From NCBI RefSeq assembly GCF_001956045.1, contig NZ_MRTH01000010.1, forward strand, positions 212,897 through 276,896: a stretch of 64,000 bases of DNA, in the 5' to 3' direction. Both the position numbers and the translations under genes were made by a program. This DNA is from Paenibacillus sp. FSL H7-0331. GTDB lineage: Bacteria; Bacillota; Bacilli; Paenibacillales; NBRC-103111. The notes beneath the pieces are model-generated. The model did no database searches. It was given only the letters and a program-made list of their open reading frames with translations, and was not told where the DNA came from. Positions 43,147 through 52,699 of the stretch are shown piece by piece (the first letter of the stretch is position 1; each line of letters begins with the position of its first letter).

Positions 43147-43196
43147 AGCAGCAGCAAAAAGCCTGATCCGGCAGAATCAGGCTTTTTGCTGCTGCT
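43147..43196. terminator. Bidirectional terminator
   Basis: AGCAGCAAAAAGCCTGAT and ATCAGGCTTTTTGCTGCT form a perfect 18-base stem between the convergent RHH and stalk-lipoprotein genes. Confidence 0.9.
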
Positions 43197-43229
43197 TATG
43201 GGAAAAGAAGCAAGATGAGTCAGTGAGTA

Positions 43230-44816
43230 CTATTCGCGGCTAATCGTAACCATCTGCATATCTGAATTCCATTTCACAGTGGCACCCAGGCTTTCGGCAA
43301 TAAATCGAACAGGTACGTAAGTTGTCCCATCCTTAAGCTCTGCCTCGACTTCAAGCGGCTTGATTAATCCATTCACAGTTGCCTGCTTGCTGCCAACATT
43401 CAGCTTAATGACTACTCCACTAGAGGGATCTGTTACCGTAACTTGTTGATTGGCTGCATTCCAGTTGACTTCAGCATCCAGCTCCTCGACGACAAAACGG
43501 GCAGGAACCATAATAACGCCATTACGATAAAATGGTTTGGTCGTATCGTCGAAGCCGCTGTAATTATCCATCAACAGGTTAATATCTTTTTTGGTAATAT
43601 GCAGATCATATTTTAATAATTCATATAAGGATGATTTCGGGTCCAAAGCAGCCAGGAATTGGTTTGGCTTGTTAAATGAATTCATTTCAATTTGTCCTGC
43701 GCTTGTATCAATTACAGCTGCTTTAACCGGCTTGTTGATGTTCCAGGTCTGGGCTGTGGTGGTCAGCTTAACCGATTTTACTGCTGTTGTATTGTCATCA
43801 GGCATGTTGACTAGTACCTCGGTTGATGACTTACGCGGCATCAAATCACCATCGACAAACACGTCCGTCTTCACGGAAAACTTATCACTCAGCAATACCT
43901 TCAACGATTCACCAGAATACGATTCGGATAGTTCTTTGACATACGTATCATAGTATTCAATGGTTTGTTTCAAATTGCTCGTAATATACGTGTAGGCAAG
44001 CTCAACAGCCAATGTTTTATTGTTCAAATAAGGTGAAATCATATCACTGTAAGAGCCGCTTGCATCTTGATTTTCTTTCATGACTTGTTGCACAATCGGA
44101 ACAAAGATATCATAGATTTGACCCAGCATTTCTTTTAAACCCTTGTCATCAGCCAGCAAGTTTTTCAGAAACGATCGGGTAAGCTCAACGAGTTCGCTTC
44201 CTTTGAGCTCTACATGGATATTTTTACCTTTCAAGCCTTCAGTACCAACCATCTCACTAGCGCTCGATACAGAAATTTTGTTCACATTCGGGATAAGCCC
44301 GGCTAAATAGCCCCCAAAGGACGGATACCAAGCATATATTTTTTGATAGGTCTGCTTGATCAACTGCTCCATTTCCTTGGATAAGCCTTGTTGTGCCTGC
44401 AACTCCTGCAGGGCTCCGTTGTTGTGAATAACAATCGGTTTCTTGGCACCCTCCACCAAAATCGTATAATCCTGGTCAGATATTGTCAGTTGAAATGGTA
44501 TTTTTCCCTTGTTGTATTCAAATACACCTTTAATGGAAATATGGGTATAATCCTGTTGTATGGCTTCGGAAATTGTCAATTGCACGTTACTGAACAGCTC
44601 AAATGCTTTTTTATCTTCTTCAGTCATTGTCTCTGCAGCGGGATTTGGAGTAATCTCCAACGCAATCGTTTGTTTGCTTTCGGCAGATTGGATACTATAC
44701 GAATTTTTCATGACCTTGTTTAAATCCAGACCATCTACGGACTGGCAACCTGTCAGCATAATCAGTGCTGCGACCAGCAGCAGCGCGATCCATGAATGTG
44801 GTTTTCTGTTATTCAT
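43230..44816 (-). CDS. Lipoprotein with C-terminal stalk (copper amine oxidase N-terminal-like) domain
   Basis: The 528-residue secreted protein has a lipoprotein signal (LLVAALIMLTGCQS, Cys24) and a large extracytoplasmic domain of unknown type. Two stalk repeats sit at the C-terminus: GVIMVPARFVVEELDAEVNW and TTYVPVRFIAESLGATVKW. Such domains are very common on Paenibacillaceae surface proteins. GGAGG precedes the ATG. It is convergent with the RHH gene and monocistronic. Confidence 0.85.
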   Translation of the reverse strand: MNNRKPHSWIALLLVAALIMLTGCQSVDGLDLNKVMKNSYSIQSAESKQTIALEITPNPAAETMTEEDKKAFELFSNVQLTISEAIQQDYTHISIKGVFEYNKGKIPFQLTISDQDYTILVEGAKKPIVIHNNGALQELQAQQGLSKEMEQLIKQTYQKIYAWYPSFGGYLAGLIPNVNKISVSSASEMVGTEGLKGKNIHVELKGSELVELTRSFLKNLLADDKGLKEMLGQIYDIFVPIVQQVMKENQDASGSYSDMISPYLNNKTLAVELAYTYITSNLKQTIEYYDTYVKELSESYSGESLKVLLSDKFSVKTDVFVDGDLMPRKSSTEVLVNMPDDNTTAVKSVKLTTTAQTWNINKPVKAAVIDTSAGQIEMNSFNKPNQFLAALDPKSSLYELLKYDLHITKKDINLLMDNYSGFDDTTKPFYRNGVIMVPARFVVEELDAEVNWNAANQQVTVTDPSSGVVIKLNVGSKQATVNGLIKPLEVEAELKDGTTYVPVRFIAESLGATVKWNSDMQMVTISRE

Positions 44817-44899
44817 TCTGTACCTCCGTCATAATAGATTTGTTATGGCATCTGGTACCAATTCGACATGCACTGCGAAAACTCCTTTTTCTGGGGTAA

Positions 44900-45373
44900 T
44901 TACCATACCGGACGAAATTTCAGTGGACTGCTCTCATCACTGATGGTATGGACCAAGCTGCGCAAATCCGCCTTAAGCATATTCATTCTTTCCTCTCCCA
45001 CAATATCCGCATATCGCTGCTCAATGCTTATAAAAATCTCTTCCGTATTCCGGATACATGACCAACCTCGTTCAGTGAGTATAACAAGCTTCCCTCTGCC
45101 GTCGAGCGGATGCGGCTTGCGTTCAATATAATCATGCTGCTCCAAATAATCGATCATTTGACTCGCGGCTTGCTTGGTAACACCCAGATGCTCCGCGATT
45201 TCGTTGCCAGTAGCTCCCTTGGCTGCAATTCGTTGAAACAAAAACCCGTGAACAGGACGCACATCATCAAAGCCTTTTTTGGCCAATTGTCTATGCAAAT
45301 CATCCGTTATGGCACTGAATGACAGCCCAAGCAGGATCGTTAACTCATAGCTTCCGGACGGTTGATTCATCAT
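44900..45373 (-). CDS. MarR family transcriptional regulator
   Basis: The 157-residue winged-helix protein has the MarR core (GATGNEIAEHLGVTKQAASQ; MIDYLEQHDYIERKPHPLDG; RGKLVILTERG, the wing). GGGAGG precedes the ATG. Two dyads in the divergent region (45392-45410, 45439-45457) are probably its operators, controlling the SnoaL-like gene and itself. Confidence 0.9.
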   Translation of the reverse strand: MMNQPSGSYELTILLGLSFSAITDDLHRQLAKKGFDDVRPVHGFLFQRIAAKGATGNEIAEHLGVTKQAASQMIDYLEQHDYIERKPHPLDGRGKLVILTERGWSCIRNTEEIFISIEQRYADIVGEERMNMLKADLRSLVHTISDESSPLKFRPVW

Positions 45374-45391
45374 CGGTAGAGCCTCCCTAGA

Positions 45392-45457
45392 TAGTCAATT
45401 AGATTGACAATATTTGCAAACTATTATAACATAAAAATTAGTCAATTTAATTGACTA
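45392..45457. promoter_or_regulatory. Two MarR-type operators
   Basis: TAGTCAA-TTAGA-TTGACAA (45392-45410) and TAGTCAA-TTTAA-TTGACTA (45439-45457) share the same 7-5-7 design; the second is perfect. Their starts are 47 bp apart. Confidence 0.65.
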
Positions 45458-45510
45458 TATGGACTGAGCCCGATCAGATAGAGCTTTGGTCACAACAAGG
45501 AGGCTATTTT

Positions 45511-45973
45511 ATGACAACCACAGCACCCAACACGAAGGAACAAGCCAATATCGAGCTTGTACGGGATTTTATCGAAGCCTTTTGGAATCAACCAACAGAA
45601 GCTTGACTGTATCGAGAGTGTATTGACCGCAGATTATATCGATCACGCCTATCAACCGCACACCGTGGATGGCCTTAAACAGATGGCTATTGTGCTGAAT
45701 ACCGCTTTTCCGGATCAATACAGCACCATTAATGAGATTATTGCGCAAGGGGATAAGGTTATGGTACGGATGATTATGCGTGGCACACATCTGGGAGAAT
45801 TCCGAGGAACTGCACCTACCGGTAATCGGATCGAAGCGACTATTTATCGGGAATATGTAATCAGAGATGGTCAAATCGCGGAACATTGGGCTTTATTCGA
45901 TACAGCAATGCTTTTGCGGCAAATTGGTGCCCAGCTCAGCTTTGATAATGCTTGTAAAATCAAAAAGGATTAG
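45511..45973 (+). pseudogene. SnoaL/NTF2-like ester cyclase gene with a frameshift
   Basis: From an ATG at 45511 with AAGGAGG upstream, the frame reads MTTTAPNTKEQANIELVRDF, then IEAFWNQPTEA and a stop. The next frame continues as NQQKLDCIESVLTADYIDHA, then GLKQMAIVLNTAFPDQYSTI and RGTHLGEFRGTAPTGNRIEA, ending at 45973. Together these make a full SnoaL-type alpha+beta barrel of about 150 residues. The shift near 45590 is one base, in an ATCAACCAACAGA run. It may be a true pseudogene or a sequencing error. Confidence 0.75.
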
Positions 45974-46064
45974 ATCATCCGAGTGCAGGAAATGACCTTC
46001 GTAAGTGGAATAAGTTGAACATCATGATATGATTCGTATTTGTATAGAAAAGAGGTTAGATCTC

Positions 46065-47522
46065 ATGATTCCAACCGATCCTTCCACTCCCGAGGACATT
46101 AAGCAATCTGCTCAATCACCTGCACAAGACTGGATACTTATCATCTTCTCATTGCTGGGCTGGGGTATCGTATCGCTTATTCTTTATCTCGTTGCCAGCA
46201 TTGGAATCCTTGTATTTACTGAATCTTCAGTTGGATCTTGGCTGCAAACAGATAATTTGAGCGATGGTAGTCTGGCTATTCTTCATGCGGCGATCCTCTC
46301 GGTGATTACAGCTGCATTCATCAGCTATGGGCTGCTTATCGCCGCTGTCAGCAGGGAATCCGTCCGATTGCTTACCTTTGCTTCACTGCCCGTGCTCGTT
46401 GTAGGTGTGTATTTGTGGTATTCCTGCTACCGCAGCAGCTCTCCAATGGATGGCTTTGAAGGAAACACCTGGTTTATTTATCTTATTTATGTATCGTGGG
46501 CAACCCGCGGCTTCGACTATATCCGACATTACGTACCAGGCGGCTGGATGCCCTTTATCGGATTATCTGCTACCTTCCTGCCTCCTCTATGCAGCATGTT
46601 GGGCACGGCGCTTTATTCCATTACTTCAAGATCCTGGTCCCGTTCAAACACCCTGGTCTCTATCAGCACCCTTCCTTGCTGTATGGCACTCTGTTTCGGT
46701 ATGTCCTTAGTCATCCCAAGCTCCGCCGAATTCACATCGCAGTCTTACCCCAAAGTAGACGGAGCAACGGCAGCTATCCACCTTGGACAAGAGCTGGCAC
46801 ATCAGCTTGTAGGGATGAATCGTCCAAAAGCCGCACGCACCGTCAACTTCAACACAACCCACAATGCTTATGTCAATCTGATTAGTAAAAAAGCCGACCT
46901 TATTCTGGTGGCCGGACCCTCGGATGAGGAACTGCAGCTGGCCAAGGAGAGCGGAGTGGCCTTAAAGCTGACTCCTATCGGTAAAGATGCTTTTATTTTT
47001 CTCGTTCATCAAAGCAACCCCGTCGAGTCGCTTACAATCCAGCAAATCCAAGCCATTTATTCAGGCACCGTTCATAATTGGCAGGAGGTTGGCGGGAACG
47101 ACGAGGCAATCACCTCTTTTCAGAGAGAGCCCAACTCAGGAAGCCAAACCTATATGGAAACCAAGGTGATGAAGGGTCATTCCTTAATCACAGCGGCAAG
47201 AGAACACAAAATTACCGGAATGGGCGGCATGATTGATAAGGTAGCTGAATATACGAATGCCAACAATGCGATCGGGTACTCATTTTATTATTACGCTAAT
47301 GAAATGCACCGCCGGCAAGGAGTGAAGTTTGTGAAGCTCAATGGCATTGAAAGCAATAAGGACAACATACGCAATGGCAGCTACCCGTTAACGGCAGTCC
47401 TCTATGCCGTCACCCGCGATGAAGAGCCTCAGGATGAGCCAACCTCACGTATGCTCAGCTGGCTTCTAAGCGCCAAGGGAGCTGCCGCTATCGAAAAGAG
47501 TGGATTTGTACCGATCCAGTGA
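46065..47522 (+). CDS. PstS-like phosphate-binding domain fused to a membrane domain
   Basis: The 485-residue protein has about six N-terminal membrane helices in the first 220 residues and then a type 2 periplasmic-binding domain (VDGATAAIHLGQELAHQLVG; ADLILVAGPSDEELQLAKES; YSGTVHNWQEVGGNDEAITS; QREPNSGSQTYMETKVM) typical of PstS. Normally PstS is a lipoprotein with separate permeases. I chose the ATG at 46065 with GAGG upstream; the frame opens at 46029. No pst permease genes adjoin, so a sensing role is possible. Confidence 0.78.
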   Translation: MIPTDPSTPEDIKQSAQSPAQDWILIIFSLLGWGIVSLILYLVASIGILVFTESSVGSWLQTDNLSDGSLAILHAAILSVITAAFISYGLLIAAVSRESVRLLTFASLPVLVVGVYLWYSCYRSSSPMDGFEGNTWFIYLIYVSWATRGFDYIRHYVPGGWMPFIGLSATFLPPLCSMLGTALYSITSRSWSRSNTLVSISTLPCCMALCFGMSLVIPSSAEFTSQSYPKVDGATAAIHLGQELAHQLVGMNRPKAARTVNFNTTHNAYVNLISKKADLILVAGPSDEELQLAKESGVALKLTPIGKDAFIFLVHQSNPVESLTIQQIQAIYSGTVHNWQEVGGNDEAITSFQREPNSGSQTYMETKVMKGHSLITAAREHKITGMGGMIDKVAEYTNANNAIGYSFYYYANEMHRRQGVKFVKLNGIESNKDNIRNGSYPLTAVLYAVTRDEEPQDEPTSRMLSWLLSAKGAAAIEKSGFVPIQ

Positions 47523-47602
47523 CCAAGCAATCGACAGAGCATATGAAGCAGTGTGCGAAAGGTCAACTCCCCATCTCACTCCCCACCTTATGTAAGCAAA
47601 TG

Positions 47603-47642
47603 AAGCCTCCGCGGACCCACTATGACAGTGGATTTGGAGGCT
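47603..47642. terminator. Hairpin between convergent genes
   Basis: AAGCCTCC...CCACT and AGTGG...GGAGGCTT form a strong stem with weak T tracts, between genes ending at 47522 and 47696. Confidence 0.55.
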
Positions 47643-47695
47643 TCCTTATGATAGTCAATCGGAGAGCTTCTTCGTTCCCATCACGAGAATGCTCA

Positions 47696-48844
47696 CTAAC
47701 CGTCTACAGATACCCACTGTCGGCTGCGGCTTGATTTCTCGACGGCTTCCAGCACCATTTGATTCTGAAGCCCATCGGCAAAGCTCGGTTGAGGACAGCG
47801 ACCTGTAGCGATACCATTCAAAAACTCACGCATCAAGCCTAAAAAGGTATGCTCATAGCCGATATTATGGCCGGGTGCCCAATAAATGTTCCCATAAGGA
47901 TGCTCGGTTTCCGTACAGGTGATCGTTCGAAAGCCCTGCAGACCCGGCTCATCATCCTTTAAATATACTTCCAGTACGTTCATGCTTTCCAAATCCCAGC
48001 GTATGGAGCCGCGTTCACCATTTATTTCAAAACGATTGCCATTGCGGTTACCGCCTGCAAAACGGGTAGCCTCAAATGTTCCGATCGCCCCATTCTTAAA
48101 GCGGGCAATAAATACGGATGCATCATCGACATCAACCTCACCCATCTCCGTTATTTTCTCCGGGGCTTCCTGTTCAGGCAGCGGGCGGGCGCTGATAAAG
48201 GTTTCCATTGTGCCTACTACCTCATCGATGTCTCCAACAAGAAAACGCGCCAGATCAATCATATGCGAGGCCAAATCACCATGACTGCCAGATCCGCTCT
48301 CCTCCTTGCGCATCCGCCATTCAAGCGGGCTGTCGGGGTCTATAAGCCAATCCTGTAAATACAGGCCTCGAAAGTGGTAAATACGACCGAGACGCCCTTC
48401 ACGAATGAGCTTCTTGGCAAATTGTACAGCGGGAGAGAAGCGATAATTATGACAAATCATATGGACCTTACCCGATTTGCGAGCAGCTGCCAGCATACGT
48501 TTGGCCTCATCTACACTAATCGCCAGCGGCTTCTCGCACAATACATGTTTCCCTGCTTCCAATGCAGCAATCGCGATTTCTGCATGTGAATGGTTCGGAG
48601 TGACGATATCGATGACATCAATATCATCTCGCTGAATCAGGGCTCGCCAATCATTTTCATGAGAAGCCCAGCCCAGCTTCTCAGCCGCCGCGTTTACGCC
48701 ATCCTCATCCCGGCCAGAGATCGCCTGCATCACAGGGACGGCCGGCAGATCGAAAAAAAACGGCAGGTCACGATAAGCATGACTATGTGCTTTTCCCATA
48801 AATTTATATCCAACCAATCCGATTCTTATTTGTTGATCACCCAT
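47696..48844 (-). CDS. Gfo/Idh/MocA family oxidoreductase
   Basis: The 382-residue NAD(P)-dependent enzyme has the Rossmann motif IGLVGYKFMGKAHSHAY and the EKP motif GKHVLCEKPLAIS, with a C-terminal alpha/beta substrate domain (GSHGDLASHMIDLARFLVGD, providing the catalytic His). Members act on sugars, inositols or their derivatives. I chose the ATG at 48844, nine bases after AAGGG; an ATG three codons upstream is too close to that site. The substrate is unknown. Confidence 0.88.
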   Translation of the reverse strand: MGDQQIRIGLVGYKFMGKAHSHAYRDLPFFFDLPAVPVMQAISGRDEDGVNAAAEKLGWASHENDWRALIQRDDIDVIDIVTPNHSHAEIAIAALEAGKHVLCEKPLAISVDEAKRMLAAARKSGKVHMICHNYRFSPAVQFAKKLIREGRLGRIYHFRGLYLQDWLIDPDSPLEWRMRKEESGSGSHGDLASHMIDLARFLVGDIDEVVGTMETFISARPLPEQEAPEKITEMGEVDVDDASVFIARFKNGAIGTFEATRFAGGNRNGNRFEINGERGSIRWDLESMNVLEVYLKDDEPGLQGFRTITCTETEHPYGNIYWAPGHNIGYEHTFLGLMREFLNGIATGRCPQPSFADGLQNQMVLEAVEKSSRSRQWVSVDG

Positions 48845-48873
48845 ATCAACCATCCCTTCCTATGAATCCATTA

Positions 48874-48946
48874 GGTTTGTAACAAACCGGTCATGTAAAG
48901 CTCGCTACTATATTATTTGTCCATTTTGAGCCTTTTTGACTCAAAA
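48874..48946. promoter_or_regulatory. Two inverted repeats upstream of the Gfo/Idh/MocA gene
   Basis: GGTTTGT-A-ACAAACC (48874-48888) is a perfect palindrome 30 bp before the start. TTTTGAG-N9-CTCAAAA (48924-48946) is a second. They may be operators or part of a promoter. No regulator is adjacent. Confidence 0.4.
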
Positions 48947-49137
48947 GAAGCAGATGGCTGCCTATAGATCTATCGGTCAATCCGGCAAGGTTGGTCCATT
49001 TTCGTGCAAATCGTCATATGATCTGCTAAAATTAACTGTCCAATACAAGGGAATCATACGAGACCAAACGATAGCTTGTACGTATGTGTTGGTAGGAGAA
49101 ACAAAATCAAATTGACTTGGGAAGGTGAGCGAGCTTT

Positions 49138-49572
49138 GTGAATCATATTTTTTCGTGGATTTCTGTCCTGGGTTCCGGCATGTTTGAGCTATGGCTGGCA
49201 ATTCCATTAGGATTTACTCTACAGCTCCATCCCGTCACAACAGGCATATTAAGCGGACTCGGATCATGGCTCAGCGCGCTGATCATTATTTTCTTTGGGA
49301 GTTCATTGCGGGAATGGTTGATACGTCGATTTCAAAAAAACAAAAATGGAAAAAACAGCCGCATGGGCCGTATCTGGAATCGTTATGGTATTATCGGTCT
49401 CGGTTTCTTATCGCCCCTCCTCACAGGCTCTCCGCTCGGAGCTGCTATCGGGATCTCTTTCAATGCCGAGCCTCGTAAACTGCTGCTATGGATGGGAGTA
49501 GGCATTGTGTTCTGGAGTGCTGTGCTGACAACTGCTGCTGCCTATGGCTTGATGCTGATTATGCCAGAATAA
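49138..49572 (+). CDS. Small multi-drug export family membrane protein
   Basis: The 144-residue protein has four to five helices. MFELWLAIPLGFTLQLHPVT, RYGIIGLGFLSPLLTGSPLG and ISFNAEPRKLLLWMGVGIVF fit the Sm_multidrug_ex (COG2426) family. The start is GTG at 49138, following AAGGTGAG. Transport activity is suggested only by family name. A terminator follows. Confidence 0.75.
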   Translation: MNHIFSWISVLGSGMFELWLAIPLGFTLQLHPVTTGILSGLGSWLSALIIIFFGSSLREWLIRRFQKNKNGKNSRMGRIWNRYGIIGLGFLSPLLTGSPLGAAIGISFNAEPRKLLLWMGVGIVFWSAVLTTAAAYGLMLIMPE

Positions 49573-49614
49573 ACAGTCGCGGCTGATTACATCGTGCTGA
49601 AAGCTGACCATTAT

Positions 49615-49650
49615 GAAGGAACTTGTTCCCACAACAGGTTCCTTTTTTTT
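49615..49650 (+). terminator. Terminator of the small exporter gene
   Basis: AAGGAACTTGTT and AACAGGTTCCTT pair and are followed by a run of T. Confidence 0.8.
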
Positions 49651-49660
49651 GTTATCAAAG

Positions 49661-49689
49661 AAAAAAGCACCGACGCGGAGTCAGTGCTT
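49661..49689 (-). terminator. Terminator of the flippase operon
   Basis: On the minus strand AGCACTGACTCCGCGTCGGTGCTTTTTT: the stem is AGCACTGAC/GTCGGTGCT. It overlaps the flippase stop codon at 49681. Confidence 0.7.
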
Positions 49690-51363
49690 ACTGCTGCTTG
49701 TATTCATCAGCTTTGGGGCTACCCGACCTACCAGACGTTGAATAGGACGCGGCATTTGGTGCAAATCCGATACACTTACTGTTTTGGTTAACATCAGTAA
49801 TACAGGATAGGCACCCGCCGTAACTGCACACAAGATAACGGCCTGAATAAAGGGAGCCAGACGAGGCTGACTGTAAGGCCCGATATAAGCATGAACAACA
49901 CTGCTCAGGCCAATACCAATGAGCACGATCAGTACCGTCGTCATCGCCACACCCAACCAGCGGCGAGCACCCAGGATAAGGAAGGAAACTTCTTTGCGAA
50001 GCACCCACAAATTGAGCACGGTCATCGCCATAAAGCAAAGACAAGTAGCCGCTATAATTCCATAAATTCCAAGCCAAGGTGCAAGCGCCAAGCTGGCCAC
50101 CAGCTTGATGGCAATACCTGCTATTACGTGCAGTACGAGAGGACGCATTTTACCCATCCCCATCAATACAGCACCCGAGGTTTGCATCACAATCTGAAAA
50201 ATCGAGCTGATCGTTAATACGATGATCATCGGTGCCGCATACGTATCAACAATAGCTGAATGCTTTAAGTTACCAAAAATAAATCCGTTTAAGGGACCTG
50301 CTGCCAAGCAAATAACAAGCACCATCGGTAAACCGCTTAAAATCGAAAGCTGCATCACCTTACCTGTCTGCTCGCCTACCTGTACCATATCTTTTTTGGA
50401 ATAAGCGGAAGAAATGATCGGCACCACCGACTGACTGAGCGCTATCGCCAAAATGATAGGAATACCCGCCAGCGATTGAGCACGTCCTACCAACACACCA
50501 AGTATCTCCTGTGCACTGGCTTCTCCGATCTGATCCTTCAAGAGCAAGGTCACAATCGAGGAATCAATCGTATACACCAAAGTAACGGTTAAGGAGAAAA
50601 TGACAATGGGAATCGATAGCTTGAACAGCTGTGCGTAAATTGTTTTGAACGCAAGTGGACTTGAAGCTGTCTTTGCCTCCAACCGAGGGGCACCTGCTTG
50701 CTCCGATCCCCCCAAGCCTTCTGAACGATCATTGCGACGCAGCCTAAGCGCATAATAAATCATGACCGCTACCGCCGCCAGACTACCGACTACTCCTCCG
50801 AATGAAGCACCTGCAACTGCCCAATCCAAGCTATGCGCGAGCAATAAGTAAGCCAGCAGGACTGATGCAGCGACACGGAATATTTGCTCCACAATTTGTG
50901 ATAAGCCATTGGGCATCATCATCCGTCTACCTTGAAAATAGCCGCGCATAATGGCAATTAACGGAAACAGCAGCAGCGCAGGCGCTAATGTACGAATCGG
51001 CAGCGCTGCCTGCGGATTCAATGTCATGTTAGCGTAATAAGGCGCAAAAACGTAGAGGAAAATAGTCATGACGACTCCCGCCCCTACAGCGAACGCTATG
51101 GCAGCACGATAAATGCGACCTGCTTCTGCATAAAGCCCAAGCTCCGTGCGTTCTGAAATCATTTTGCTGAGCGCACTTGGAATACCGGCTGTCGCCACAA
51201 CCAGCAGCATCGAGTAGATGTTAAAGGCGACTCCATAGCTCGCCATCCCGATGTCACCCAATAAAACAATTAGCGGAACCCTTTGAACAACACCAAGTGC
51301 TCTTGCAACGAGCGCTGCCACGGTTAAGATGAGTGTTCCTTTTACCAGTGAATCCTTTGCCAC
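49681..51363 (-). CDS. Lipid flippase of the MurJ/SpoVB polysaccharide exporter superfamily
   Basis: The 560-residue protein has fourteen predicted helices. KGTLILTVAALVARALGVVQ and MLLVVATAGIPSALSKMISE are typical of the SpoVB/YtgP branch, which flips lipid-linked cell wall precursors. The start is a GTG at 51363 with GGGAG upstream. It follows the DUF456 gene on the same strand. Whether it serves vegetative wall (YtgP/MurJ) or spore cortex (SpoVB) synthesis is not determined. Confidence 0.85.
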   Translation of the reverse strand: MAKDSLVKGTLILTVAALVARALGVVQRVPLIVLLGDIGMASYGVAFNIYSMLLVVATAGIPSALSKMISERTELGLYAEAGRIYRAAIAFAVGAGVVMTIFLYVFAPYYANMTLNPQAALPIRTLAPALLLFPLIAIMRGYFQGRRMMMPNGLSQIVEQIFRVAASVLLAYLLLAHSLDWAVAGASFGGVVGSLAAVAVMIYYALRLRRNDRSEGLGGSEQAGAPRLEAKTASSPLAFKTIYAQLFKLSIPIVIFSLTVTLVYTIDSSIVTLLLKDQIGEASAQEILGVLVGRAQSLAGIPIILAIALSQSVVPIISSAYSKKDMVQVGEQTGKVMQLSILSGLPMVLVICLAAGPLNGFIFGNLKHSAIVDTYAAPMIIVLTISSIFQIVMQTSGAVLMGMGKMRPLVLHVIAGIAIKLVASLALAPWLGIYGIIAATCLCFMAMTVLNLWVLRKEVSFLILGARRWLGVAMTTVLIVLIGIGLSSVVHAYIGPYSQPRLAPFIQAVILCAVTAGAYPVLLMLTKTVSVSDLHQMPRPIQRLVGRVAPKLMNTSSSKH

Positions 51364-51432
51364 GATATTCCCTACTCCCTGCCTGATTGCCTGTATACTC
51401 GACCGCCTGCCGAACCAGGCGTGAACTTATCC

Positions 51433-51912
51433 TTACAGCACCCAAATAAAAAATAACACAATCATTAAAGCCTGCAAAACCAATTTCACCACAACACTTG
51501 AAAGCAATCCGATCAATGCGCCTAGGCCTGCCCGGAACGCCTGCTTGGCTTCTGTTCCTATGATGAGTTCTCCAATAACGGCCCCGAGAAACGGACCCAC
51601 GATTAAACCAACGATAGGAATGACAAACGGACCCACAATCAAACCGATCATACTCCCGATGACAGAAGCCTTATTCCCGCCAAACCTCTTCACCCCGAGC
51701 GCGCTGACCGCATAATCTGCCACAATCAAGCCCACGAAAATCGTCGATTGAATCACCCAAAACCAAATACCGAAGGGCTCAAAGCTGACCATCCAGCCAT
51801 ACACAAAAAATGCTGCAAAAATCGCTACCGCTCCCGGAAAAATTGGATAAACGGCCCCGATCATGCCGATTATAAACAAGAGAATGACTATAATCCAAGC
51901 CGTTATGAGCAT
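51433..51912 (-). CDS. DUF456 family membrane protein
   Basis: The 159-residue membrane protein has glycine-rich helices GSMIGLIVGPFVIPIVGLIV and VGPFLGAVIGELIIG, the DUF456 hallmark. The function is unknown. AGGAGG precedes the ATG. It belongs to the series asnB, HAD, DUF456, flippase on the minus strand. Confidence 0.85.
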   Translation of the reverse strand: MLITAWIIVILLFIIGMIGAVYPIFPGAVAIFAAFFVYGWMVSFEPFGIWFWVIQSTIFVGLIVADYAVSALGVKRFGGNKASVIGSMIGLIVGPFVIPIVGLIVGPFLGAVIGELIIGTEAKQAFRAGLGALIGLLSSVVVKLVLQALMIVLFFIWVL

Positions 51913-51936
51913 GGGTGGAAACCTCCTGAGAGTTAC

Positions 51937-52680
51937 TTACGATAAAATATATTGTTCGATAATCCGCGCCACACCGTGCTCCTCATTGCTCGTTGTGATT
52001 ACGTCTGCCAGCGCTTTAACCTCTTCCTGTGCGTTGCCCATCGCTACACCAAGTCCGCACTCCCGAATCATCGAAATATCATTCTGGCTGTCTCCCATCG
52101 CTATCACCTGCGACATGTCATATCCGAACATTTCACATACTTGTCGGACACCGCTCGCTTTATGAACTCCTTTGGGATTTAACTCCAGGTTCGCTGGATG
52201 CGAATTCGTAATCTCAAACACGCCCCATGAATCCAGCTTGCTACGAATAGCCTGCAGACAGGCAGCATCCTCATAATAATAACCAAACTTCAGCCATTGT
52301 CTGGCATCCACCTGCTCTACCCATCGTTCCTTATTATAAATATCACCAACCGCATAAGCCCAATACCAAGTATCATACTCAATCGCCAGTGCATGCATTT
52401 CTTTGATAAGAGCAGGCTCCAGCAGTGCACGGCTGTGCAGCTTGCCTGGTGCTGACCAGACTTCGCCTCCATTTACGGTAACAATCGGCGCTTCCAGCTT
52501 TAGCTCCTCAATGTAAGCTTCCACATTCTGAATCCCTCGTCCGGTTGCGAACATCACCTTGATTCCGGCTTGCTCGGCAGCCTGGATCGCTGCACGGTTT
52601 TCCTCGGATACCTTTTTATCCTCCGTCAGCAGTGTTCCATCCATGTCCAAAGCAATAAGCTTGTAATTTCCCTTATTCAT
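51937..52680 (-). CDS. HAD-superfamily (Cof-type) phosphatase
   Basis: The 247-residue Cof-like hydrolase has motif I ALDMDGTLLTEDKK, a cap domain, and motif IV IAMGDSQNDISMI. Substrates are usually sugar phosphates or FMN-like metabolites. It starts 20 bp after the asnB stop codon. Confidence 0.9.
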   Translation of the reverse strand: MNKGNYKLIALDMDGTLLTEDKKVSEENRAAIQAAEQAGIKVMFATGRGIQNVEAYIEELKLEAPIVTVNGGEVWSAPGKLHSRALLEPALIKEMHALAIEYDTWYWAYAVGDIYNKERWVEQVDARQWLKFGYYYEDAACLQAIRSKLDSWGVFEITNSHPANLELNPKGVHKASGVRQVCEMFGYDMSQVIAMGDSQNDISMIRECGLGVAMGNAQEEVKALADVITTSNEEHGVARIIEQYILS

Positions 52681-52699
52681 CCGTTCAAGTCCCCTCTCT

